Assembly: GCA_032719365.1 (NCBI GenBank)
Contig: CM064866.1
Span: 10,893,781 to 10,957,780 of the forward strand
Source of the DNA: Prinsepia uniflora
Taxonomy: Eukaryota > Streptophyta > Magnoliopsida > Rosales > Rosaceae
Direction of reading: 5' to 3'
DNA length: 64,000 bases
The position numbers and the translations under genes were made by a program. The notes under the pieces are model-generated. The model worked only from the letters and a program-made list of their open reading frames with translations. It searched no databases and was not told where the DNA came from. Every line of letters begins with the position of its first letter. Within the stretch, counting starts at the first letter, position 1. This document shows positions 43,439-54,183 of the stretch, piece by piece.

Positions 43439-46400
43439 TGACAGGACCCATCCCAATCCCCCCGGGATTAGTGTGGGATGACCCTGCTCCCGTCTGACAC
43501 GAAGTGTCAGACAAGGGATATTTCCGATCTTTGCCCTCCCGGGCTATTAGAGTACGCCAGGATCCGGAGGGGGCATGTGATATCTCGGTCTCTGCTACAG
43601 TCCACATCCGATGTCAACCTGAAGGGCAGTCAAAACATTAAAAACTGTGAGTGGACAAAAATAAAGAGTTTATAAAACATTTCAGAAGAAGACATTTGTA
43701 CCCTCCACTAAAAAGCATGCATGCATTCGAAAACCATTTAACCCAAGAAACCATATGTGGGAACTAAGCCCAAATCAGATATAAACCAAGGTCGAAGGAC
43801 CACAATGAAATCGACCATACGGGTCATTGCCCAAAACCTGTGTAAACACACATAATATATCACATACATATATAATATATCTCATATACCATACATCATA
43901 TATACATATAATTCACACAACCAATCCTGTCACGGTTTCCAAAGCTACGCGCGTGCTACCCAGGTCTCAATCCGAGTCTTCTCAAAGTCAAGATCAATGT
44001 CCGTAGACCACTGACCCTACCCGAGGTAATAGTAATCATAGCCTTCCTGAGAGTAAGGAACCCAACTGGGGGGTGACTCCACTCAGTCGGTGCTCCGTGA
44101 CTACTCCGGGGTCCACCCAGGCCAACGACCCTCCCCAGAGGAGATAGTAGAACATGGAAAGGAAGGTAGATGAACATATATATACATAACATAAACGTTC
44201 ATGACCGGTTCCCCTGAACCGTCATGATCCATAATATCCATAACCAAGGTAACAAGCCGGTTCCCATAAACCGTCATGTACCGTAATAACATAACCAGGT
44301 AACATGTCGGTTCCCATAAACCGTCATGTACCGTAATAACCAACAAGGGTTCATGCCGATTCCCATAAATCGTCATGAACCACGATACCATAACAAGGGT
44401 TCTTGCCGGTTCCCATAAACCGTCATGAATCTGGGAATCCATTTAAGGTTCCCTGACCTGAAATCAAAACCGTAAAGTGACTGGGTCTCGTGCCCGAACA
44501 TAGGACATCAGCTGGGCACCGTGCCCGAAATCTGAGGTCATATGCCCGAGACAAAACCAAATGGGTCTCATACCCGAGTTTATCCTTTTGAAATCCAAAT
44601 CCAGTTCATTTAGATCAATAAAGAAATACAGACCCGTATAAGCACTGTATAAGGTCGAAACCTCGAAATACGTGCTTATACGTAACCACATACAAATGCA
44701 CCCATTGCATCATCAAACAAGAAATTAAAACATATAATGACATTTAGGCATGCACTAATTTAGAAAACAAGGTCCACTCACAGACCGTCCGAGCTGCCGC
44801 CTCGATTTGCGTGCCATTCGGCTCCCCGAGCCGATCACCATTACCGGGACTCCCAAACCTATCCAAATCGTAATAGAAGGTTACTAACTACTTAATTAAC
44901 CTCCCACTAAAGCCCCTAATTTTCCCGTATTTTTAACTATTTTTAAAACCGAACCTAAACCTTCCGATGCCCCGAAACATATCGAGACGGTGTCCGATTG
45001 ACACGAAACCAGTCCCAAAATGTTCGTTACATCGAATAGATGATTTCGTATGTTGGAACCTTCCCCAGATTCCCTGCCATGCGCCCTCACGCGCCGCCTG
45101 AAGTGGCTGCGCGTGGGCTTCACGCGCCGCTACAGTACCTGCTGACATCATCGCTGACGTCAGCATGACGTCATCTGACAGCTGTCAGGTCTGACATGTC
45201 AGACTCTGACAGGTTCCACGTGTCATGCTCCCATTGGTCCACGTCACTGTGCTGTCAGTGCCACGTGGCAGTCTGACATGTGCCACGTGTCATCACGGCA
45301 CTAGTCCACGTCAGTGACACGTGTCAGCCCCTGATTAGGCCACGTCACTGACATGTCAGTGCTGACTGTGCACTGACATGTGACACGTGTCGGCTGATGA
45401 GTGGTCCACGTCACCTAACAATCTGACAGGTGCCACGTCATCATGCCACGTCACCACCATCAACCTCGCACAGCCGGTCCGGGCTGGCCGGTCCGGTCCA
45501 ACCCCTGCAACTGGACCGGCGTAACCGGTCCAGGCCTCCTTCTCCCTCATTTTTCATCCGTTTTCCTCCATTCCAATTTCTAAATTCCTATTTCTTCATT
45601 TCCTATCAATCCTAATCAAGAAAACTAGGAAAAACCCCACAAAACCCGTCCGTCCAATCCTCCCCTAATCGGTCCAATTTTTCCGATTGCACCCAGGGCT
45701 GCTCAGCCCTTCACCGCCGTCCAAACCACCCTCTACACCTTCCTACAACCTCAATAAACTCATCCTAATCATTAGAATTCAGCCCTAACACCTAAAACCC
45801 GAAAATGAAATTTGAAGGTAAAATTTTTACCTTCGCGAGTCCACGACCATCGTGCACGGCGGCCCCCGATCTCGCCACCATCCAGTCCGTTCTGGCCTCC
45901 TCTCTCACTCTCTGTTCTCTCCAGGAGTATTTGGGATTAAGGGTTTGGTGTTTGGATTGCACAGAGGAGAGTAATGAGATCGGGTTTGGTTGGAGGGAAA
46001 AATGGAAAATGGATGCACGGTGAATGGTTTGGTGCATGAATGAATTATAGTGTCCATTGGATGGGTGACACTTGTCACTCATCCATTGGGCCTCCACTAA
46101 ATATCTGGGCCCACTAGAGACAAACTGCACTTTTTGTCTCGTAAAACGTGTTGCTGTGAATAGTAACTGGAACCTTTCGTGAACCGTAACTTCGCCGTCG
46201 AATGTCCAAATTCGACGTGCCGCCTGTCTACGGATTCGTATCGTCCTTATCTACCTAACGGTCTTTGGCCCTCGGCCATCGGACCTCCCGGTCAAAAAGT
46301 CAACTTTTGACCTCCTATTCACCCAAATTACCAAAATGCCCCTAAACTTCCCAACGTCATAACTTCTTCCTCGAACGTCGGAATTGAACGTGCCACCTGT

Positions 46401-46607
46401 CTATGAACTCGTGACGTCACGAACTACGTCACGGTCATCGGTCAAAGTCCATTTGACCGCCCGATTAAAAGTCAACGTTTTGCCACCACTAGGGGCAAAC
46501 GGTCATTTCGCATCGTTCGTCCGATTTCGCCCAACTAATCACGGATTAGCCTCACTAATCGTGATTAGTCACTAATCTAATCCTGGAATTTGGGACGGGT
46601 CGTTACA
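43439..46607 (-). mobile_element. Solo LTR C (same family as A, opposite orientation)
   Basis: 3,169 bases; on the minus strand it starts TGTAACGACCCGTCCC and ends GGGTCCTGTCA, flanked by TGCAA (43434-43438, 46608-46612). It shares with A the first bases almost word for word, the hairpin (43492-43512), the palindrome array (44198-44430, five units) and the GC-rich island (about 45073-45140). The minus-strand GTGAGT (44776-44781) and CCCTTCAG (ending at 43619) give a presumed intron of 1,163 bases. At 45130-45440 there is a long run of TGACA/CACGTGTCA-rich repeats not seen in A. Confidence 0.88.
44198..44430 (-). repeat. Array of five imperfect palindromes in LTR C
   Basis: Units GGTTCCCATAAACCGTCATG recur near 44205, 44256, 44308, 44357 and 44407 with about 50-base spacing. 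They are the same palindrome as in LTR A, in reverse. Confidence 0.8.
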
Positions 46608-46840
46608 TGCAACCCCCACATTGGTCCTCACCTTTCGAGTGATTCTTTAGACTATGCCATTGGTTATGTGCTTAGGCAATGCACGAACAAGAAATCTCAT
46701 GCTATCTATTGTGCTTCCCGTACCCTTAATGATGCACAAGTAAATTATTCTACTACTGAAAAAGAATTGCTTGCTCGATGGAACACTATTGGAAGAAGCT
46801 ACAGGCACACAATGTTTTAAACAAGGTGAAATTTTGTGGG

Positions 46841-47237
46841 TGGAGGGCAAGCCTGGACATCCTTCCTACGCCAGTTAATCTGCACATGCAGAAATTGGTC
46901 CCCTTGGGGCATACTAGCTTGACCTTTTCCCTGATTCTCCAAAAAATATTGGAAAGCGCTTTGTGGATGTTGCTCATGCTCTGTGGAGCTACAAGAAGAG
47001 CCAACAGTTCTAGAGACCATAAGACTTCTCGTGGATCATTTCCCTGAAGTTAGAAGCATGGTGGATTAGTTTACGACAACGACATCACTACTTTTTACAA
47101 CTGATGTTGATTTTTTCTTTCATAGTTATTGGTAGTTGTGGCAGACTCGTAACCAAGAATTGCATAAAAAACTGATGAAGGATCGTTGGTTTGGTGGAGC
47201 AAAAGGTGGAACACCACAGGAAGTTATTGTGCCATAT
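46841..47237. other. Unassigned remnant between the pol fragment and LTR F
   Basis: Short open stretches on both strands match nothing I can name with confidence. It is probably part of the same decayed gypsy element. Confidence 0.3.
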
Positions 47238-49216
47238 TGTGACGACTCGGAAATTCGAAAAAGAAAAATTTGGAAAAATTGGAAGGAAATGATGATTTTG
47301 CCCTTGGTTATGGGGGCAAAAGTTGACTTTTTGTTCGGGACCTTGTTTGGACTTTCTGTAAGTACCGTTGGATAGGTCTCGGGATGTTGAATCCGTAGAT
47401 AGGCAGCATGTATCAAACGAAGTTCGGACGTGAAAGTTATGGGTCTAGAATTGTGAGGGGTATTTTGGTAATTATGTGTGCAGGGGTAAAATGGTAATTT
47501 AGGGTAGCAGGGCAAATTAGGCGGTTAAATTGGCTGATTCAATGTGTGGATGAGTCATTTGTGTGAGTAAGTGACACATGTCACTGTGCAGATTGCAATT
47601 GGTGGCAAGGGAATGTGTGTGTGCGGTGTGTGAATTAGTTCAGTGCAAATAAAAGGGAATTAGACCCGTGTGTATTTTGGAGGTAAAAACAGAGACCATG
47701 ACTTTGTTTGATCGATCTTTCCAGCAAACAAAACCAATTGAGAGAATAACAGAGAGATAACAAGTAAATCCTAGAGTGAAAAACGAGAGGTAAACAAGGA
47801 AGAAGAAATGGAAATTGCAGAAGAAAAACCCGAGACCCAGATTTATGAAATTCAAATTGACCAATTTTCGAATTGGAGTTTATGGACCAGAAACACTGAA
47901 ATTGAGCTTGGATTAAGATTTCTAAGCTCAAACCGAAGTGAACCCAATCAAAAACGAAGGAAATCGATGGTGGTTTAGTCAAGAATAGAACCTGCAAGCC
48001 TCTCGAAAATTCAAGATTGTGTTCGAGTACTTGGAAGGATTGAAGACTGTAATTGCCCTTGGAAATAGACTTAGTAGAATCCCACAAAGCTTCCTGATAC
48101 ATCAATTGAAAGAAAACAATCATTTTTGAATGAATTGGGACGATGAACAGTGTTCGGTGTTCTTCGAATGATCAAGTTCAAACTGACGGATTGAGGTAAG
48201 TGTTTATGTAATTGGGTTTACAGAACCTTAATTGGATCCATTACGATACTAATGGACTGTTCAACTGTCAAAATTGATGCATAATTGATAGGAATCGAAT
48301 CGGGTCTGTTCGCGGGTTGTAGGATTCGTTTACAGTTAAACGGGTGAAGGTGGTGACACTGTAGGACGCGCGTGGGTTTCACACGCAGTCACTCACAGCG
48401 GCGCATGAGGGCGCGTGGGCCAGATTCCCAAGGTGAGTTCAACAGGACTTTTGTTCTATGCAATGCAACGAACATTTTAGAGTTGGTTTGGAGTCAATCA
48501 GACACCGTTTCGATATTGTTTCGATGGTCCGAAGGTTTATATTATGTTTTAAATTAATATTTAATTCCCAAAAAATTATGGGAAATTAATATGATATTCA
48601 TTGAGTCATTAGTGACCTTTAATGATGATTTTGGACAGGATTCACAATTCCTGGAAAATGTCGAAAATTACGGAAACGCGTGTAGCTCGGAAAGCGAGCG
48701 ATTTGGACGGTGTGTGAGTGGACGTTTGTTTTATAAACCATTATGCATGCATAGTTAAATGTTTTACATGATTGATTGCATGATTTGAGTTGCAATGATG
48801 TCATGATGAATTGGCATGATTATTTGTGATTTAATGATTATTTTAATCGGTCTTTTAGGCACGTTTTACGAGAAATGTGCAAATTATGTTTTGGGCTAGG
48901 CCCGGAGTCAAAAATATTTTGAAAATGATATTTTAACTTAGTTGGTGAATCAAGGATGATTTCTGGATTATTTTAATATTTTCACATGTGATTTTACGGA
49001 ATTACGTGTAAATGACATTTGGGCTTGAGTCCCTATTAGGAATGCTTTTGACTTTGTTTGAAGTCATGGATATGATTGATATGTGTTGTGGTATGGATTG
49101 TGTTTGTGATTGTGGATACTGGACCATATTCTAGATGGTGCGAGTGCAGTTCCTAGACGTGACTCGGATGTTGCGTGAGTGCAGTTCCCGAGTAGGTGGT
49201 ACGTCTAGATGGTACG

Positions 49217-52158
49217 TGTAACGACCCGTCCCGAGTATCGGGATTTAATATTATTTAATTATGATTTAGAATGACTAATCTGGGATTAGTTGAGTGATTT
49301 CAGACGAATTGTGCAAAATGATAGTTTTGCCCCTAGGCGTGGGCGAAACGTTGACTTTTAATTCAGACGGTCAAATGGACTTTGACCATTGACTGTGACG
49401 TAGTTTGGGATGTCACGAGTTCATAGACAGGTGGCACGTTCGATTCCGACATTCGTGGAAGAAGTTATGACGTTCGGAAGTTCAGGGGTATTTTTGTAAT
49501 TTGGACGAAATGGGGGAAAATGTTGACTTTTTGATCGGGAGGTCCGATCGCCGAGGGCCAAGGACCGTTATGTAGTGCGGGTCGATACGAATCCATTGAC
49601 AGACGACACGCCGAAATCGGACTTCGTACGAGGAAGTTATGGTCTGAAACATGAAATCGGGGAAGTTTACGTCTCGGTAACCGTGTCGATTATTTTATTC
49701 TGAAATGGTGGTTGGAGGACACTTGGTTGAGTGAAAAGTGTCACTCACCCATTGGCTAGATTGGATCATGTTCCATTAATCATAAAATTATGCTAAAGTT
49801 TCCACTATGGAATTAATTAGGATTAAATCTCTGCTTTTAATCTGAGCCATCCATCTCACTCCCCAGATTCCATCTCATCCGTTTATCTCATCTCTTCCCT
49901 CCTATTTCTGATCAGCCTTCATCACTCTCACACATTTCCTTACCCGTGAACAAGAAAAACAGGGAGGTGAGAGTTGGATTCTGGCCATTATCAATCTTCC
50001 TTCCACAATTGATTATGCAAATGGAAACTGAGTGATTTGCGGAAGGAATTGGCTGAGGGAGAACACGAGGGACTGAGAGGGGCAATGTAAACCGAGAATC
50101 GGAATTTTGGAGCAATGGAGGGAAATTCGAATTTTGAGCTATGAGCTCTGAGGATCGAATTGGAGTTCAATTTGAGCCTTCTGGGATTGCCTCGATCACA
50201 ACTAGCTCAAGAACGAAGAATTTTGGTAACCTTTTGGCTCTGAACAAACTTGGTGACAGAGGAGGAGCTTGAGGATTGAGTCGTGATTCTAGAGGGATTA
50301 AACGATGAAATTGGATTAGGAAATGAGTTTACCTTGGTCCAACGAAGCTTCTCAGTGGATCAATTTAAGGAAATCCAGTGGAATTGATGAAATCCGAATG
50401 ATGAACAGTGCCCAGATGTTCTTCGATGTTCATCTTCAAGTCGTTGGATTTCAGGTAAGGATTGTTGTGATTAGGTTTACAGACCTCTAATTAGACTTAA
50501 AACGAACCTATTTGAATGTTCAATTGAAAGGATTAAGGTTGATTTGACAGTGAACGGATCGGGTCATCTCGCGGGTCAAATGGACCCGTTTTACAGACAT
50601 ACGAGTTGGAACGATGACTGTAGCAGTCACTATAGCAAGCGCGTGGCTTTCACGCGCAGCCACTCACGGCGGCGCGTGACGGCGCATGGGCACGAATCTC
50701 GAGGTGAGGTCAACATGACTTTTGTTCTATTCAATGTAGCGAACAATTTAGCGTTGGTTTCGTGTCAATTGGACCCCGTTTCGATATTGTTCGGGATGTC
50801 CGAAGGTTTTAAATCCAGTTTAAAAATACTTAAAAATTCGGAAAAATTACGGGACTTTAATAGGATGTTAATGAAGAGGTTAGTAACCCTCTAATGTGAT
50901 TTGGACAGAATTGGGAGTCCCGGTGATAGTGGTGTGGCCGGGAAGGCCTATGACACGCGTATCGAGGCGCTCGGTTAAACGGTCTGTGAGTGGACATTGG
51001 TTTTATAAATTCGATGCATGCATAACTGTTTCATGATTGTTATAATTGCTTTTATATGCTTTGATTTGGATATCGATGAATTTATGTGATTTCACGCATT
51101 TCGAGGCGATTTACGGGTTGCGCGTAAATCGAGGTTTTCCGGATTTGCACTGATTTCCATAATTGTGGTTCAGATATGATTTTATGAAACAGTTACGGAT
51201 TTGATAAAGTAGATTCGGGCCACGGGCCCAGTTGATCTAAGAAATCGAGTCAGGGGCCCAGTTGACTTATGAAATCGGGTCAGGGGCCCAGTTGATTTAT
51301 ATATGTGATTTCGGGTCGGGGACCCTAAAATGGAATTGAATAAATGATTTCGGATTTGATAATCAACTATTTGGACTTATGACGGTTTTATGGAAATTCG
51401 GGGCAGGGCCCTTGTGATATTTTAGAAATGAATAATAAAATGTGTTCCATAAAACCATCTCGATATGAGGATATATATATTGGTCTCCTTCAAGTGTCGG
51501 GGACACTGGAGAAGGTGCATTGCCTGCGAGGGGTCATTGTACGGAGCTACCGGACCGTATAGTGATCCAGGAGCAGGATTGCTATGATTAGACGTCAAGG
51601 ACGTCAGACAACGGGGATGTTAGAGATATGGACCCGGTGAGACCCCGGGCAGCACGCGTTGCTTAATACCGTGAGATATGACGTCAGGGACGTCAAGCGT
51701 CGGGGACGCTAGGCATCAGGGATGCCGGAGATGGAAAAATAATAAATGTATATTATTGGATTTATGAAATAACTCTTGGATTGACTTTTGGGATTTGAAA
51801 CTATGCTTATGGTTTCCGGGCTAAGGCCCTAATGGTTATTTCTAAATACATATGTGATTATTGGTTTTTGACGCATGCATATGTTTTTACTGAGGGGCAT
51901 AAAGGTCTTTATAAATGTTTTAAATAGACTTGTTTTTTTCGCCCACTCACAGCCTTTTTTTTTAATGCCCTTCAGGTTGATTACGGATGCGACTGCAGCA
52001 GAGACTGGTACATCGCACACCTCCTCCATCGATCCTTGCGCACTCTGGAAGCCCGGTTGGGCAGTGGCAACAGGTTATCCCTTGTCTGACACCTCTGGTC
52101 AGACGGGAGCATGACACATTCCACGGTAATCCCCGGGGGATTGGGATGGGTCGTGTCA
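49217..52158 (+). mobile_element. Solo LTR G, nested in LTR F
   Basis: 2,942 bases from TGTAACGACCCGTCCC to GGGATGGGTCGTGTCA. It is flanked by GTACG (49212-49216) and GTGCG (52159-52163), a duplication with one difference. Landmarks: GC-rich island 50635-50695; GTGAGTGG at 50986; hairpin series 51217-51726; CACTCACAG...CCCTTCAG ending at 51975; and an imperfect GTCTGA/TCAGAC pair near 52084-52104. It must be younger than F. Confidence 0.85.
51217..51726 (+). repeat. Series of small hairpins with changing stems and similar loops in LTR G
   Basis: GGGCC-ACG-GGCCC (51217-51229), GGGTC-GGG-GACCC (51313-51325), AGTGTC-GGG-GACACT (51493-51507), GACGTC-AAG-GACGTC (51591-51605), TGACGTC-AGG-GACGTCA (51679-51695), AGCGTC-GGG-GACGCT (51696-51710) and GGCATC-AGG-GATGCC (51712-51726). 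Every stem is perfect and the loop is always three bases. Confidence 0.9.
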
Positions 52159-52778
52159 GTGCGTGTGCAGTCCCCAGACATGACTGATATGACTCGGATG
52201 GTGCCTGAGTGCAGTTCCTGAGGTTGGCCTACGCGTAGTGCAGATGTGACTGTGTGATTGTTTATGCACTTGTGAATAGTGCGGATTGATTGATTGATTG
52301 ATTAATTGATTGTGCACTTGTGAGTAGTGCTGCTCGATGTTGATCGTGATTGCGTACTGGTATTGAGTACATGTTTTGGTTTTTGTGTCCAGGTGATTAT
52401 GTTTTTATATGTTTGGCTTGAGAGCCGGGATTTGATACTTATTATGTGTTTTGGCTGAAAAGCCGGTGATTGTTATTCATATGTTTTTTCCTATGCATGC
52501 ATGGTTTGATAAACTTGAGGGTAAATAATGTATTTTGAAATGTGTTTCAAATGATCTTATTTTTGTCCACTCACACTTTTTCTGTTTTGATGACCCTCCA
52601 GGCCGTGGCACTACGTTCGAGGTTGATCGAGAGGCGGAGGCATGAGCGGAAATCAGTGTAGTTATCCATGGTCTGACAGGTGCTGAAGGGTAGTTTCGGG
52701 ACTTCAGTTGACTTGTCAGACGGGAGTAAGACCAGGCACGGTTATCAAAGTTCAGCCGGGACGAGTCCTATCACATAT

Positions 52779-54178
52779 GGGCAAGCATACTGTGTTCGGC
52801 GGATAGGGTATCAGGTGTTGGATAAAGTGCACAACATAAAAATGAAATCAATTCCATTGAGTTTAACCTTACAAGTGCATTAATCGTGTAAATAGTATAG
52901 CAAATAAGTAAGAGTCAAATCCCACAAAGGCTTGTCTTAATGTTTAATCTACATTATTATTTAGATTAAGTAATTAACTCAGTGAATTATAAAAAATAAA
53001 ACAAAAATGCAAATGCGCACGCGTATTGGAGTTTTACACATTATTAAAAATAAACAAATTAAAAAATTAACACAAAAGAAAAAATAAAAATAATAGATTA
53101 AGTCACTCAATCCACCCCTAACTAATTATAGCCATTATCCATATTTTCTTAACCTAATTACTATGTATACGCAAAATTAGGTGCCCGTTTATACACTAGG
53201 CATATCATATTCCTTCTTACTTAGCATGTTTTAGACAGGGCATATGACTACAACGTCTATTATATACCATTTAAGATAATGCATGATGTACAAAGAGAAT
53301 TTAATGAAACCGCATTAGCCATGAAAAGTGGCACGTATTCCTAGGTTATCATGAATTCTGATTACAAGATTGTTTCTTAAACTCAACTTCTTGATGCTAA
53401 TGAATCACAAGATGATATGACGGTCACCCAAGAAATTCCATTGATAATTTATGCAAACAAGGTGGAAAATCTCATAGAAATAAAAGAAAGGTAGTCAAAA
53501 TAGTAATCAAAAGTATTCAACATGCATAACAATCACAATCAAGAGCCGAAATCTAATTAATGAACTAAATGACTAGGGCTTCAAGAAGCCCTAATCTAAA
53601 AAGAAACTACAAAATAAAAGATTAATATTTTTCCTCTTTTTGTTATTTGGAATATTTTTTTAACCAATCTCTCTGAATCTCATTTCCCTTCTTTTACATA
53701 CACCCTCAGACCATTATGGAGAATTACTAATTCTAATACTAATATAAGTTTACAATAAATTTAATAAGAAAAATGTCTCATAAAAATTTAAGAAATCTAC
53801 TTAAAAACCTTTCATAAACATAAAAGGAGTAAAAATAATATTTTAAAGGGAAGTACGCTTGAATGCCTATGCATGTGCGGAGAACAAATGTGAATACAAG
53901 CTTGAAATGCCCCCAAAATAAGGAGCAAAACATGCAAGGCAGATGGAATGGCATCATAAATATTTGTGGTCAACCACCAAAAATGGTGATCAATGGCATG
54001 ATCCAGGCTTGTTCAACGTACCAAGGATGGTGGGAAATGGAGTTCGACAAGATGCTACTGAAGACTGAACTGGATTTCGTTAGGCACATGCTGAAAGTGA
54101 GTAGGGCTATTCGATGAAAGCTAGTCGAATGGAAGCCCTTAGCTACTATGTTGTTTTTTCTTCTTCTGGGCATTGTTG
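52779..54178. other. Gypsy-type non-coding remnant between LTR F and element H
   Basis: The sequence from about 52820 (AACCTTACAAGTGCATTAATCG...) has the style of the non-coding part of Athila-type elements. It is AT-rich to about 53860. The last 300 bases are more balanced and may belong to the locus that element H interrupted. No gene supported. Confidence 0.4.
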
Positions 54179-54183
54179 GCTTT

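Larger units (their letters stand above)
42700..46840 (+). pseudogene. Athila-type Ty3/gypsy pol remnant (RT and RNase H), split by solo LTR C
   Basis: At 42810-43070 the frame shows reverse-transcriptase blocks (FTDQILEML, GYNQISI, FTCLFGTFTYRCLPFGL, CNAPGTFQRCM). These continue with many stops to 43438 (NWEKCHF, GHIVSSRGIEVDKAK, RSFLGYAGFYR). LTR C then interrupts at GPIMQ. After the duplication TGCAA, the same protein resumes at 46613 with PPHW and the RNase H block SRTLNDAQVNYSTTEKELLA. Motif wording matches Athila/TatII polymerases. Frameshifts and stops make it dead. Confidence 0.75.
47238..52773 (+). mobile_element. Solo LTR F, interrupted by solo LTR G
   Basis: It starts TGTGACGACTCGG and ends GACGAGTCCTATCA, flanked by CATAT (47233-47237, 52774-52778). 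Without G it is about 2.6 kb. Landmarks: GC-rich island 48360-48420; GTGAGTGG at 48714; CACTCACAC...CCCTCCAG ending at 52601; inverted pair GTCTGACA/TGTCAGAC at 52671-52721; direct repeats of GAGTGCAGTTCC around the G insertion; and a GATT microsatellite near 52285-52310. No coding. Confidence 0.85.

Noticed and set aside
26165..46607. LTRs A and C as one large element
   Set aside because: Opposite orientation, separate duplications (TTGTT and TGCAA) and unrelated sequence between them.
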